From Loktanella sp. DSM 29012 (GTDB taxonomy: Bacteria > Pseudomonadota > Alphaproteobacteria > Rhodobacterales > Rhodobacteraceae): 64,000 nt of DNA. Where the stretch lies: contig NZ_FOEJ01000001.1 of NCBI RefSeq assembly GCF_900110705.1, forward strand, positions 69,501 through 133,500. The letters are read 5' to 3'. The notes below the pieces were generated by a model. The model did no database searches, was not told the DNA's origin, and worked only from the letters and a program-made list of their open reading frames with translations. Shown here piece after piece: positions 39,754-48,931 of the stretch. Numbering within the stretch: the stretch's first letter is position 1; the number at the start of each line of letters is the position of its first letter. The position numbers and the translations under genes are program-made.

Positions 39754-40539
39754 TCACTCCGACCGGTCTCGCTTGACCGGGCAGACCAGGTTTTTCGGAC
39801 GCCGCGCCTCTGCTGCCTCGAACAGCGAAAACGTCTGGTTGACGTAATTCACCGCTCCCGAAATCAGCTCCATGTAATTCTTCAGGTCCTCGGTCTGTTC
39901 GACCTCCTGCACGACGACCGACCGGTCCTGCGGCATCGTCTCGAACGTGATGTAGAACAGCGGGTCGCCCCGGTTCACGACCAGCGGCTTGGTATGGTCG
40001 ACCCACTCGAACGCCCACATCAGCGGACGCGGCCAGACGTTGATCGGGAACCGCCCGCCAAAGATCGTGCCCGGCAGAGGCGTTTTCGCGTAATGCATGA
40101 ACGGCGCGACCTGGCTCATGTAAACCGGCTCATCCGCGATGAACGTGTATGGCAGTTCCAGCTGGATGGTCGGCACGCCGGGATAACGCCATTCATGTTC
40201 CGCCGCGATATGCAGTTTTTCACGCAGCTTGTTGCCACGGATGCCACTGCGATCCCCGTTGAGGTTGCGCATCGCGGGCTTGCCGTCCTTGTCGCGCACG
40301 AATTCAAGGTTCAGATCGAACGGGCAGCGCACCACGAAATAGCGGCTTTCCATGTTGATGACCGCAGGGCAGCGACTTGCGGATTTCGCGTGGGTCTTGT
40401 TCATGTCCACGGACCGCACCCGTTCAGGCGGGAAATAGACGATCCCGGCCTTCATCTGGTTCAGGAACCAGCCGACCTGCACAGGGCCTTTGCCAGGCTC
40501 TGTCCCTTGTGTATTTTCAAATCTGACCGATAGCTGCAT
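39754..40539 (-). CDS. Conserved-looking protein of unknown function (261 aa)
   Basis: I do not recognise the family. The protein has 261 residues, is soluble, and has no signal peptide or membrane segment. It is rich in aromatic residues and proline, with well-ordered segments such as 'SRYFVVRCPFDLNLEF' (about residues 65-80), 'GTIFGGRFPINVWPRPLMWAFEW' (core 'FGGRFPINVWPRPL') and 'NRGDPLFYITFET', and a polar C-terminus ending 'VCPVKRDRSE'. Three cysteines occur, two in CP dipeptides. The gene starts 87 bases after the GT4 gene and is 7 bases from the TPR-glycosyltransferase gene, so a shared glycan pathway is likely. An enzyme acting on a sugar or phosphate donor is conceivable but not shown. 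Confidence 0.6.
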   Translation of the reverse strand: MQLSVRFENTQGTEPGKGPVQVGWFLNQMKAGIVYFPPERVRSVDMNKTHAKSASRCPAVINMESRYFVVRCPFDLNLEFVRDKDGKPAMRNLNGDRSGIRGNKLREKLHIAAEHEWRYPGVPTIQLELPYTFIADEPVYMSQVAPFMHYAKTPLPGTIFGGRFPINVWPRPLMWAFEWVDHTKPLVVNRGDPLFYITFETMPQDRSVVVQEVEQTEDLKNYMELISGAVNYVNQTFSLFEAAEARRPKNLVCPVKRDRSE

Positions 40540-40626
40540 TGCCCAAACCTCTTGCCGTCCGCGTTCTTTGGTCCGTTACTTGTCCGGACTGGCGGTTGAT
40601 TGGTCAATATATCGTAAATTACGGCC

Positions 40627-42276
40627 TTACTGTGGTGGGGCCGGGTCCAGTTTCAGATAATCGTATTTCGCCAGGAACAGTGCCGCCGCGATGGCAAGGT
40701 CGCTTCGCAGACCCATTGCCGCCGCGATGTCGCCGATCCGGGCCATTCCGGCACGCCCCGCCGCATCGACGAACCCCAGAATACGCGCATCCGGCAATTG
40801 CTTGCGCTGGTACAGCCCGCGCCCGTTCAGCGCATCAAGTGCCGCAAGCGCGTCCTGCCCCATCGGTCGCACCTGTGACACGACCCAATCCGTCGTGACA
40901 TGATCCGTCGGATACCCGGAATAGAGGTCAAAAGGATCAATCTGCAACGGCATCACCGCCAGGCGGGCCTTGGCCGCGGCGCGCCGCGCCGCCAGTTCAT
41001 CGCCCAGCGCCAGATACTGCGGAATGACCGCCGCCCAGTCATAGCGCGCGCGCACGTGCGCCACACCCGCCTGCCCCATCCGGCCCCGCAAGCCTGCATC
41101 CAGCGCGAGGGCGCGCAGGCCATCGGCATAAGCGGCCACATCGATTTGCGTCTGCTGCTGGATCAGTGACAGATGATGCAGATAGCCATCCCGTCCGTCG
41201 GCAAATCGCGCCGCCAGATCGGCCCCAACGGGTTGACCCGGCCCGGTCATGCGGGTGGGGATCAACATACCCGTCTCACCATGCAAAACGGTGTCACGGA
41301 ACCCGTTCCAATCGGGCATGACAACGGGCAATCCCGCGGCCATCGCCTCGACCGGGACCAGACCGAATGTCTCCTGAATGTTGTCCACAGGCAGGGTGAA
41401 TACATCAGCCCCCGCCCAGATATCGCGACGAATATCCGCGTCGCGCCCGTCGATCTGCACCACCTTGACCGACGGACAAAACACCGCCGCCGCATCACGG
41501 TGCAGCGCCGCCTCGTTTTCGCGGTTGGCCCAGCCGACCTGCCACAGATGCACCGGGCGTCCCAAATCCTGCGCGACCTGTTCCAACGCCAGATACAATG
41601 GCACGGGGTTTGCCTTTTCCACGCTGGTCAGACGCCCCATCGTCATGACGACAAAGGCATCATCCGCCCCAAACCGCGCCCGCATTGCAGCCCGCGCACC
41701 GTCGCGCTGCGCAAAGTCATCCGCATGAATCCCCAGCGGTATGACCGGCAATTGCGGTATCGGCATCCGGGTCGCCCCGAACCGATCCGCATAGAACAGC
41801 ACTTCTTCTTCCATCTGGCGGGCGACCACGGATTGTACCGCGCGACTGGTGCAGATCACGGCGTCCCAGTCATGCACAGGCTCGGCCAGCAGCTTGTGCA
41901 ACCCTTCCATCACGCGGCGCGTGGACACCGTATGCGTGATGCCCACCAGACTGCACGCCGCGGTGCCAAATCGCTGCCGCTGCCATGCCGCCTGCATATA
42001 GCCCGGACCGGGGAAAAAGATCGTCCCGACCCCCGTGAAATCCGCACCGGAATTCAGCGCCACCGCAGACAATGTCCGCGTTTCGCCCAGTCCGCGCGCA
42101 ACGGCATCAAACGCCTTGGCCGCTGCGGGGGTTTCCACCAGCGCATGCACCATCTCGCCCGGCACATGTCGCAGGAAACCGCGCAGGAACGATTGCCCTG
42201 CGCTGCGCCGACCGACCAGATCCTTGCCTTCGCCCTCGATCGCATCCGAATGGAAAAAGATCGCGGGCCCGGTCAT
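40627..42276 (-). CDS. Glycosyltransferase family 4 protein with C-terminal extension
   Basis: The protein has 549 residues. A GT-B fold is shown by 'VMTMGRLTSVEKANPVPL' at the domain junction, 'GADVFTLPVDNIQETFGLVPVEAMAAGLPVVMPDWNG' (E-x7-E motif, core 'ETFGLVPVEAMAAGLPVV') and the C-terminal helices. About 110 residues follow the usual end: a 'DPFDLYSGYPTDHV' segment, then a helical stretch ('RIGDIAAAMGL...AAALFLAKYDYLKLD') that resembles a small winged-helix fold. It transfers a sugar from a nucleotide donor, and its start overlaps the Gfo/Idh gene. Confidence 0.87.
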   Translation of the reverse strand: MTGPAIFFHSDAIEGEGKDLVGRRSAGQSFLRGFLRHVPGEMVHALVETPAAAKAFDAVARGLGETRTLSAVALNSGADFTGVGTIFFPGPGYMQAAWQRQRFGTAACSLVGITHTVSTRRVMEGLHKLLAEPVHDWDAVICTSRAVQSVVARQMEEEVLFYADRFGATRMPIPQLPVIPLGIHADDFAQRDGARAAMRARFGADDAFVVMTMGRLTSVEKANPVPLYLALEQVAQDLGRPVHLWQVGWANRENEAALHRDAAAVFCPSVKVVQIDGRDADIRRDIWAGADVFTLPVDNIQETFGLVPVEAMAAGLPVVMPDWNGFRDTVLHGETGMLIPTRMTGPGQPVGADLAARFADGRDGYLHHLSLIQQQTQIDVAAYADGLRALALDAGLRGRMGQAGVAHVRARYDWAAVIPQYLALGDELAARRAAAKARLAVMPLQIDPFDLYSGYPTDHVTTDWVVSQVRPMGQDALAALDALNGRGLYQRKQLPDARILGFVDAAGRAGMARIGDIAAAMGLRSDLAIAAALFLAKYDYLKLDPAPPQ

Positions 42277-43334
42277 CCCAGAACGATATCCCGGCAGCCG
42301 TCGCCGTCACTCAGCACCGCTGCATCCAGCGCCCGCTGCAACGTCGCACCACGCGCAAAATCGGGCAGGACCGATTGCCCCGCGCGAATGGCCTCGATGA
42401 ACCCGACATAGTTCGTCTGAACGGGCGGCACCTCCAGATACTCCCACGCAGCCGTGCCGATCTGGTCCCCCAGACAGGCCCGCAAGACGGACTGGTTATC
42501 CTCCCAGCGCACATCCAGACCGCCCTCGGTTCCGAAAACCCGCAGCCGCAGGTCGTTCATGTGTCCGCTGGCATAGCGACTGGCGTGCACCACGCCGATC
42601 GCCCCGTTGGTCAGCTGCACCTGCATCGTCGCACTGTCGTTGGCATCCAGCACATAGGCACCGATCTGCCCGCCCGGTGCCTTGTCGAACGTCCTGAGCC
42701 GGCACGACACCGCAGCCGAATCCGCACCCGCAACGAAAGTTGTGAAATCAAGGATATGCACCCCCACATCGCCCAGAACACCCAACGACCCGTGTTTCGA
42801 CGACAGCCGCCACAGCCATTGTTCTTCTTCGTCCCACTTGCCCCAGGCTGGCTGGGTCAGCCAGCTTTGCAGATAGGACGCCTCAAAGTGTCGGACCTCG
42901 CCGATGGCACCGCTGGCGACCAGTCGCTGCGCCTCCATGATCGCGGGAATGTTGCGATAGGTCAGGTTGACCATGTTCACGACACCTGCCGCCTGCGCGG
43001 CCACCGCCATCTGTGCTGCATCCTGATAGGTCACGGCAAGCGGCTTTTCGCACAACACATGCTTGCCCGCCGCCAGCAGCGGCATGGTCGTCGGGAAATG
43101 CACGGCGTCGGGCGTCACGTTGGACACCGCGTCGAATTCCCCCCATTGGATCGCCTCGATCACGGAATCGAATCCGTGGGTGATTCCGTATTGCGCGTTG
43201 AATTCATGCAGGTTCTCGGGGTTCCGGTCGACACCGCCGACCAGTTCGACCCCCTCCATCGCCTGATAGGCACTGGCATGGGCATGCGCCATGCCGCCTG
43301 TCCCCACGATCAGGACACGTATGGGATCGCTCAC
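42273..43334 (-). CDS. Gfo/Idh/MocA family oxidoreductase
   Basis: The protein has 353 residues with a GTG start overlapping the ThuA stop (GTGA). The Rossmann motif is '[20 protein letters not shown]'. The family EKP motif is '[14 protein letters not shown]' (Lys of the active site). The C-terminal alpha/beta domain carries '[13 protein letters not shown]', with the catalytic-type His and Asp. Members oxidise or rearrange sugars and inositols with NAD(P). Pairing with ThuA is common in sugar catabolism and could feed the adjacent GT4. Confidence 0.92.
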   Translation of the reverse strand: MSDPIRVLIVGTGGMAHAHASAYQAMEGVELVGGVDRNPENLHEFNAQYGITHGFDSVIEAIQWGEFDAVSNVTPDAVHFPTTMPLLAAGKHVLCEKPLAVTYQDAAQMAVAAQAAGVVNMVNLTYRNIPAIMEAQRLVASGAIGEVRHFEASYLQSWLTQPAWGKWDEEEQWLWRLSSKHGSLGVLGDVGVHILDFTTFVAGADSAAVSCRLRTFDKAPGGQIGAYVLDANDSATMQVQLTNGAIGVVHASRYASGHMNDLRLRVFGTEGGLDVRWEDNQSVLRACLGDQIGTAAWEYLEVPPVQTNYVGFIEAIRAGQSVLPDFARGATLQRALDAAVLSDGDGCRDIVLG

Positions 43335-44116
43335 TTGAAACCCTCTTCGCCGTCCGCGTGCAGGCTTGGCCCGCGCGCCTCGATGGGTTCCAGCGCCTGT
43401 TCTACCGGCACGTTGGGCGCGTCTGTCGGGGCAGGATCGCGCATCGCGGGATTATGCGCCCAGCGCACGGCGTTTTCGATCACACGTTGCACGTTGCTGT
43501 CGAAATACGTCGGATAGGTCTCGTGGCCGGGGCGGAAATAGAACACGTTGCCCGCACCACGCTTGTAGGTCAGGCCGGACCGGAACACCTCGCCCCCCTG
43601 AAACCAGCTGATGAACACGGTTTCCAGCGGTTCCGGCACGCCAAAGGGTTCGCCGTACATCTCCTCGTTTTCCAACTCGAAATGATCGGGCAGCCCGGCC
43701 GCAATCGGGTGATTGCGGGACGTGACCCACAACCGCTCACGCTCGCCTGCCTCGCGCCAGGTCAGGTTGCAGGCGCTGCCCATCAGTCGTTTGAACGGCT
43801 TGGCGAAATGCGCCGAATGCAGCGCGATGAAACCCATGCCGGACCAGACCGCCTCTGTCACGCGCGCGACCACGGCGTCATCGACATCGCCGTGCGCGGC
43901 ATGACCCCACCAGATCAGCACGTCGGTATTGTCCAGCCTTTCCTGCGTCAGACCGTGCTCCGGCTCTTGCAGGGTGGCTGTCGTCGCAGCGATTCCGTCC
44001 GCCTTGTTCAAGGCATCGGCGATCGCGCCGTGAATACCGTCGGGATACAGATCACCGACGATCTTGTTGTGGGTTTCGTGGACATTTTCGTTCCACACCG
44101 TGACGCGAATAGTCAT
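43331..44116 (-). CDS. ThuA domain protein
   Basis: The protein has 261 residues from ATG 44116. ThuA features are '[10 protein letters not shown]', '[15 protein letters not shown]', '[17 protein letters not shown]' and '[29 protein letters not shown]' (core '[11 protein letters not shown]'). The fold is glutamine-amidotransferase-like; members affect trehalose and related sugar use, and some act as keto-disaccharide hydrolases. It heads the operon that continues with the Gfo/Idh and GT4 genes and shares its promoter region with the divergent bchG. Confidence 0.92.
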   Translation of the reverse strand: MTIRVTVWNENVHETHNKIVGDLYPDGIHGAIADALNKADGIAATTATLQEPEHGLTQERLDNTDVLIWWGHAAHGDVDDAVVARVTEAVWSGMGFIALHSAHFAKPFKRLMGSACNLTWREAGERERLWVTSRNHPIAAGLPDHFELENEEMYGEPFGVPEPLETVFISWFQGGEVFRSGLTYKRGAGNVFYFRPGHETYPTYFDSNVQRVIENAVRWAHNPAMRDPAPTDAPNVPVEQALEPIEARGPSLHADGEEGFK

Positions 44117-44198
44117 GTCAGGAATTCTCCAAATCGTTTCGGATACGGTGCATCGGGTGCAGGGAAAGTGCAAACACAAGTTAGGATATGACACGACC

Positions 44199-44216
44199 TG
44201 TCCGCATTAGTTTACA
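44199..44216. promoter_or_regulatory. PpsR/CrtJ-type site 1 upstream of bchG
   Basis: TGTC-N10-TACA fits the TGT-N12-ACA consensus bound by the light/redox repressor PpsR (CrtJ), with one flanking-base difference from TGTC-N10-GACA. It lies 56 bases before the bchG start and 17 bases from site 2. Confidence 0.65.
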
Positions 44217-44233
44217 CTTGCCCCCTGCGTATG

Positions 44234-44251
44234 TGTCTAGTTAGACTGACA
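44234..44251. promoter_or_regulatory. PpsR/CrtJ-type site 2 upstream of bchG
   Basis: TGTC-N10-GACA is a perfect match to the PpsR consensus, ending 3 bases before the bchG ATG. Two sites in tandem are typical of PpsR-repressed photosynthesis promoters. Confidence 0.75.
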
Positions 44252-44254
44252 GTC

Positions 44255-45160
44255 ATGAGTACCCTCGCAGATCACCCATCCACACCGCGTCGCTGGCCCG
44301 CGCCAAAGGCACTGTTGCGTCTGGTCAAGCCGTGGACATGGTTTCCGCCGATGTGGGCCTACCTGTGTGGCGTCGTGTCCGTCGGCACATTGTCAGCCGA
44401 CTGGACTCTGGTGGCGCTGGGCGTCGTGCTCGCCGGTCCCGTGACCTGCGGCATGAGCCAAGCCGCCAACGACTGGTGCGACCGCCATGTCGACGCGATC
44501 AACGAACCTGACCGACCTATTCCGTCCGGTGCCGTGCCCGGTCGCTGGGGCCTGTGGATCGCACTTGCGATGACCCTGCTGTCGCTGGCCATCGGATGGC
44601 AGCTTGGTGCTTGGGGGTTTGGTGCAACCGCGCTCGCCTGTGCCGCCGCCTGGGCCTATTCCGCCGAACCTCTCCGGGCGAAACGTTCGCCTCTGTGGGG
44701 GCCGCTGCTCTGTGGGCTGGCCTATGAAACCCTGCCGTGGATCACGGGCGCTGCCGTGTTGTCAGCCGGTGCGCCGTCACTCCTCATCATGGTGATCGCC
44801 ACGCTCTACGGGATCGGTGCCTACGGAATCATGGTGCTGAACGATTTCAAATCGGTCACCGGTGACCGCGCACTCGGCCTGCGATCACTGCCCGTCGTCC
44901 TGGGCCCAGCCCGCGCCGCGCGCGTGGCCTGCTGGGCCATGACCTTGCCGCAGATCGCGGTCATCATCCTGCTCGACCTCAACGGCAAGCTGCTGCACGG
45001 CACCGCCGTTGCCGCCCTGCTCGCGATCCAGCTGATCGCCATGCGCACCCTGCTGCGCGACCCGCTGGGACGTGCGCAATGGTATCAAGGCATGGGCATC
45101 CTGTTTTTCATCGCAGGCATGATGGTCACCGCCACCGCCCTGCGCAGTATCGGAGGCTGA
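44255..45160 (+). CDS. bchG: Bacteriochlorophyll synthase (geranylgeranyl transferase)
   Basis: The protein has 301 residues from ATG 44255. It is a UbiA-type prenyltransferase with about 8-9 membrane segments. The first Asp-rich motif is 'QAANDWCDRHVDAINEPDRPIPSG' (core 'NDWCDRHVD') and the second is 'MVLNDFKSVTGDRALGLRSLPV' (core 'NDFKSVTGDRA'), both characteristic of chlorophyll synthases. It esterifies bacteriochlorophyllide a with geranylgeranyl diphosphate. It heads the operon bchG-bch2-bchP-idi with PpsR-like sites in front. Confidence 0.95.
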   Translation: MSTLADHPSTPRRWPAPKALLRLVKPWTWFPPMWAYLCGVVSVGTLSADWTLVALGVVLAGPVTCGMSQAANDWCDRHVDAINEPDRPIPSGAVPGRWGLWIALAMTLLSLAIGWQLGAWGFGATALACAAAWAYSAEPLRAKRSPLWGPLLCGLAYETLPWITGAAVLSAGAPSLLIMVIATLYGIGAYGIMVLNDFKSVTGDRALGLRSLPVVLGPARAARVACWAMTLPQIAVIILLDLNGKLLHGTAVAALLAIQLIAMRTLLRDPLGRAQWYQGMGILFFIAGMMVTATALRSIGG

Positions 45161-45161
45161 T

Positions 45162-46442
45162 ATGCTGACCTGGTTCCAGATCATGCGCCTAGGCCTCGTG
45201 CAGATGTGCCTCGGCGCAATCGTGGTCCTGACCACATCCACCCTGAACCGCCTCATGGTTGTCGAGTTGTCACTGGCCGCCGTCCTCCCCGGCGCGCTGG
45301 TGGCATTGCACTACGGCATCCAGCTCAGCCGCCCCAAGTGGGGTTTCGCATCTGACGCAGGCGGACAGCGCACCCGCTGGATCATCGGCGGCATGGCGAT
45401 CCTTGCCGCGGGCGCACTGCTGGCAACCGTGGCGATCCTGTTGTTTCCCGTCAGCTTTGTGCTTGGCCTGACCGTGTCCATCGCAGCTTATGCAATGATC
45501 GGCCTCGGCGTCGGCGCATCAGGCACGTCACTGCTGGCATTGCTCGCGACAACGACCGCGCCGCAGCGCCGCGCCGCCGCCGCCACGATCACATGGCTGA
45601 TGATGATCTTTGGCATCGCGGTTACCGCTGGCACCGTGGGTGCATTCCTGGATCCATACACACCCGCCTTGCTGCTGAAGGTCGTCACCATCGTCGTGAC
45701 CGCCGCCACAGCCCTGACCATCCTCGCCGTCTGGGGCCTCGAACGCCGCCTGATCAAGGTCACGGAACCCGACGCCACCCCCTTCCGCCAGGGCCTGGCA
45801 GAGGTCTGGGCCGAACGCCGCGCGCGAAATTTCACCCTCTTTGTGTTCCTGTCGATGACTGCGTACTTCATGCAGGAACTGATTCTCGAACCCTACGCCG
45901 GCCTCGTCTTTGGCTTTACCCCCGGCCAGTCCACCTCGCTGTCGGGCGCACAGAACGGCGGCACATTCGTCGGTATGCTGGCCGTCGGCATCCTCGCCAC
46001 CGGGTTCAAGATCGGCGGCCTGCGCGGCTGGGTCGTCGCGGGCTGCATCGGGTCCGCCGCATCGCTGGCGGCACTCGCTTTCATCGGGCCAATGGGACCG
46101 GGCGCACCGCTGGTGCCCGCTGTCGTGGCACTGGGTTTCTTCAACGGCATGTTCGCCGTCGCCGCCATCGGGTCGATGATGGCGCTGGCAGGCCAGGGCC
46201 GCGACCGCCGCGAAGGCACCCGCATGGGCCTGTGGGGGGCCGCCCAGGCGGTCGCCGCAGGCTTTGGCGGGCTGACGGGCGCGGCCCTCGTCGATCTGGG
46301 CCGCACAACTTTGGGCGACGCGCAGGCCTTCGGCTCTGTCTTCATCTTCGAAGCCGCCCTGTTTCTGACCGCCGCCCTGATGGCCGCCAAAATCATGGAC
46401 CGCCACCGTGCGTCCGCATCCACACTCGTTCCGGGAGAATAG
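45162..46442 (+). CDS. PucC/BCH2 family major facilitator protein
   Basis: The protein has 426 residues with twelve predicted membrane segments. Conserved parts are 'RLGLVQMCLGAIVVLTTSTLNRLMVVEL' (core 'TTSTLNRLMVVEL') at the N-terminus and 'RDRREGTRMGLWGAAQAVAAGFGG' in the last third, as in the orf428/Bch2 group of the PucC family. These proteins lie between bchG and bchP in purple bacteria and are thought to deliver or handle pigment for assembly of the antenna. It begins one base after bchG. Confidence 0.92.
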   Translation: MLTWFQIMRLGLVQMCLGAIVVLTTSTLNRLMVVELSLAAVLPGALVALHYGIQLSRPKWGFASDAGGQRTRWIIGGMAILAAGALLATVAILLFPVSFVLGLTVSIAAYAMIGLGVGASGTSLLALLATTTAPQRRAAAATITWLMMIFGIAVTAGTVGAFLDPYTPALLLKVVTIVVTAATALTILAVWGLERRLIKVTEPDATPFRQGLAEVWAERRARNFTLFVFLSMTAYFMQELILEPYAGLVFGFTPGQSTSLSGAQNGGTFVGMLAVGILATGFKIGGLRGWVVAGCIGSAASLAALAFIGPMGPGAPLVPAVVALGFFNGMFAVAAIGSMMALAGQGRDRREGTRMGLWGAAQAVAAGFGGLTGAALVDLGRTTLGDAQAFGSVFIFEAALFLTAALMAAKIMDRHRASASTLVPGE

Positions 46443-46444
46443 CC

Positions 46445-47626
46445 ATGAAATATGATGTCGTTGTCGTGGGCGCAGGCCCCGCCGGGGCCACCGCCGCCGA
46501 GGATCTGGTTCGTTCCGGTCACCGGGTCGCGATGCTGGACCGGTTGGGCCGGATCAAACCCTGCGGTGGTGCAATCCCGCCCCGCCTGATCGCGGACTTT
46601 TTCATCCCCGACGACCAGCTTGTGGCGAAAATCACGACAGCACGGATGGTGTCCCCGACCCAACGCCACGTCGATATCCCGATCGAGAACGGTTTCGTCG
46701 GGATGGTCGACCGCGAACATTTCGACCCCTTCCTGCGTGACCGCGCCGTATCAGCCGGGGCCGATCTGATCGCCGGCACATTCGTGCGCATCACCCGCGA
46801 CGCGGACGGCAGCCACGTTGTTTACCGGGACAAGGAAACGGGCGAGGAACAGATCCTCGACACCAAAATGATCATCGGTGCCGACGGTGCCCGGTCCAAG
46901 GTCGCGGCCCAATGCGTGCCGGGCGGCGACAAAATCCCCTATGTCATCGCCTACCACGAAATCGTCGAAGCACCCGAGGCCAACGCCTCTTACGACCCCA
47001 AACGCTGCGACGTGATCTATGACGGCAAAATCTCGCCTGATTTCTACGGCTGGATTTTCCCCCACGGCGGTCAGGCCAGTATCGGCATGGGGTCGCTGGT
47101 CAAATCGGTGGACGTCAAACAGGCCACCGCCGACCTGCGCGCCGCCCACGGTCTGACGGACTGCAAAACCATCCGCCGCGAGGGTGCACCGATCCCGCTG
47201 AAACCGCTGGACCGTTGGGACAACGGCAATGACGTGGTGTTGGCCGGTGACGCAGCCGGCGTCGTGGCCCCGTCGTCCGGCGAAGGCATCTACTACGCCA
47301 TGGTCGGCGGCCGCGTCGCCGCCACCGCTGCTGCGGCGAAACTGAAAACCGGCCGCGCCAAGGACCTGCAACTGGCCCGCAAATTGTTCATGCGGGAACA
47401 TAAACAGGTGTTCCGGGTTCTCGGCGCGATGCAAAACGCCTATTACCGCAGCGACGAACGGCGCGAACGGTTCGTGTCGCTCTGCCACGACGTGGATGTT
47501 CAGAAACTGACGTTCGAGGCCTATATGAACAAGGCACTGGTAAAGGCACGGCCCATGGCGCACCTGAAAATCGGCATCAAGAACCTCGCCCATCTGTCAG
47601 GGCTGGTCAGCGTCACGCGCACATGA
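46445..47626 (+). CDS. bchP: Geranylgeranyl diphosphate/bacteriochlorophyll reductase
   Basis: The protein has 393 residues from ATG 46445, with a GGGAGA ribosome-binding site. The FAD-binding motif is 'VVVGAGPAGATAAEDLVRSGH'. A second flavin motif is 'VVLAGDAAGVVAPSSGEGIYYAM' (core 'GDAAGVVAPSSGEG'), and 'DRLGRIKPCGGAIPPRLI' is typical of the family. It reduces the geranylgeranyl tail to phytyl in the last step of bacteriochlorophyll synthesis. Its stop overlaps the idi start (ATGA). Confidence 0.95.
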   Translation: MKYDVVVVGAGPAGATAAEDLVRSGHRVAMLDRLGRIKPCGGAIPPRLIADFFIPDDQLVAKITTARMVSPTQRHVDIPIENGFVGMVDREHFDPFLRDRAVSAGADLIAGTFVRITRDADGSHVVYRDKETGEEQILDTKMIIGADGARSKVAAQCVPGGDKIPYVIAYHEIVEAPEANASYDPKRCDVIYDGKISPDFYGWIFPHGGQASIGMGSLVKSVDVKQATADLRAAHGLTDCKTIRREGAPIPLKPLDRWDNGNDVVLAGDAAGVVAPSSGEGIYYAMVGGRVAATAAAAKLKTGRAKDLQLARKLFMREHKQVFRVLGAMQNAYYRSDERRERFVSLCHDVDVQKLTFEAYMNKALVKARPMAHLKIGIKNLAHLSGLVSVTRT

Positions 47627-48156
47627 CGGTGATGATCCCCGCATGGATCGACGGCACACTGACGCCCGTCGAAAAACTGGACGCCCACCTGCGTGGCCTG
47701 CGCCACAAGGCGATCAGCGTCTTTGTCATGCGCGGCGATCAGGTGCTGATCCAGCAACGGGCCTTGGGGAAATACCACACGCCCGGCCTGTGGGCGAACA
47801 CCTGCTGCACCCATCCCGACTGGGGCGAGGATTCGCTGACCTGCGCCACGCGCCGCCTGAACGAGGAACTGGGCATCACCGGCCTGACCATGACCCACCG
47901 CGACCATCTTGAATATCGCGCGGATGTCGGCGGCGGCCTGATCGAACACGAGGTGGTCGAGGTCTATACCGCCGAAGCCCCCGCCGATCTGCCCGTCACC
48001 CCAAACCCCGAAGAGGTCATGGCGACCCGCTGGGTGTCACTGCGTGAACTGATGGCGCAGGTTGAACGCGACCCGGATGCCTTTACCCCTTGGCTGAAAA
48101 TCTACCTCGCAGACCACGCGCAGGCGATCTTTGGCGAGGCAGCGCTGGCGGACTAG
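47623..48156 (+). CDS. idi: Isopentenyl-diphosphate delta-isomerase, type I
   Basis: The protein has 177 residues with the Nudix-like IPP isomerase fold. Active-site segments are 'GLWANTCCTHPDWGED', holding the catalytic Cys, and 'ATRRLNEELGITGL' with the metal-binding glutamates. It interconverts IPP and DMAPP and thereby supplies the prenyl tail and carotenoids. idi closes the bchG operon, as orf176 does in Rhodobacter. Confidence 0.95.
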   Translation: MTVMIPAWIDGTLTPVEKLDAHLRGLRHKAISVFVMRGDQVLIQQRALGKYHTPGLWANTCCTHPDWGEDSLTCATRRLNEELGITGLTMTHRDHLEYRADVGGGLIEHEVVEVYTAEAPADLPVTPNPEEVMATRWVSLRELMAQVERDPDAFTPWLKIYLADHAQAIFGEAALAD

Positions 48157-48795
48157 TCAGTTAGACCCGGCTTTGATCCGCTCGATCTGGTCCAATGCTG
48201 CATCTACGTCGTTGAAAGTGACGCCGTCCATTTCTTGCGGGGTAAGCGTCCACCACTTCACCCGCTGAAACCGCGCGATCGTCGCCTCATCGAACCGGTA
48301 GCGAATGACCCGCGCCGGGATACCGCCGACGATGGCGTAGGGTGGCACGTCTTTGTTCACGAACGACCCTGCCCCAAGGATCGCACCATTTCCAACCTTG
48401 ACCCCCCGCCGGACGATCACTTTCGCGCCGATCCACACATCGTTGCCGATCACCGTGCGCGGGCGTGATTTGTGCTTGATCCGGCGCGGCTTGTCATAGC
48501 CGGGGACGTCCTGAAAGTGACCTGTATTGTACTGGAAAGAGTGGACACTCATCCAATTCATCGGGTGTTCCGGCGGACCAATGTCCACACCCATCGCGAT
48601 CGTGCAATACCGACCGATCCTGGTACCACGCGCCACCCGCGTCCCACGTTTAAGGTAGGTATAGCGCCCGATGCTTGCACGATCCTTGATGATGGCGCCG
48701 CCCGGACTGACCGGCCATTCCAGCTTCGCGCTTTTCGAAACATACCGAAACTGCCGGCGCCTGGCCCGCAGCTTTCTTAACAACTTGATAATCAT
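48157..48795 (-). CDS. Hexapeptide-repeat acyltransferase (xenobiotic acyltransferase/WbbJ type)
   Basis: About 212 residues from ATG 48795, with GGAG 5 bases upstream; ATG 48843 is an alternative. The left-handed beta helix is formed by hexapeptide units ('IGRYTYLKRGTRVARGTRIGRYCTI' region and 'VIGNDVWIGAKVIVRRGVKVGNGAILGAGSFV' region, core 'IGNDVWIGAKVIV'). The catalytic His region 'MSVHSFQYNTGH' is present, and 'YAIVGGIPARVIRYRF' closes the fold. It transfers an acetyl or similar group, probably to a sugar. It converges on idi and shares no operon with it. Confidence 0.88.
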   Translation of the reverse strand: MIIKLLRKLRARRRQFRYVSKSAKLEWPVSPGGAIIKDRASIGRYTYLKRGTRVARGTRIGRYCTIAMGVDIGPPEHPMNWMSVHSFQYNTGHFQDVPGYDKPRRIKHKSRPRTVIGNDVWIGAKVIVRRGVKVGNGAILGAGSFVNKDVPPYAIVGGIPARVIRYRFDEATIARFQRVKWWTLTPQEMDGVTFNDVDAALDQIERIKAGSN

Positions 48796-48897
48796 ACGCT
48801 CCGCGCCAATGCTACTTCTACGGCCGCGCAGCAGCATTGCCATGACCCGCCCGGACGGTGATACTCTGCGGGAAGGACGCGAATTTCGCAATTCGAA

Positions 48898-48927
48898 TGC
48901 GCCCCAGCCATTCACGACCGGGGCGCA
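48898..48927 (-). terminator. Possible cydAB terminator hairpin
   Basis: Arms TGCGCCCC and GGGGCGCA pair over 8 bases with a 14-base loop, 5 bases after the cydB stop. There is no real U tract on the minus strand, so confidence is low. Confidence 0.45.
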
Positions 48928-48931
48928 ACAG

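Noticed and set aside
45593-47626. A 677-codon plus-strand frame that includes bchP.
   Set aside because: Its first 280 codons lie out of frame within the bch2 gene and look like shadow sequence (Arg/Pro/His-rich). bchP starts at 46445 with its own ribosome-binding site.
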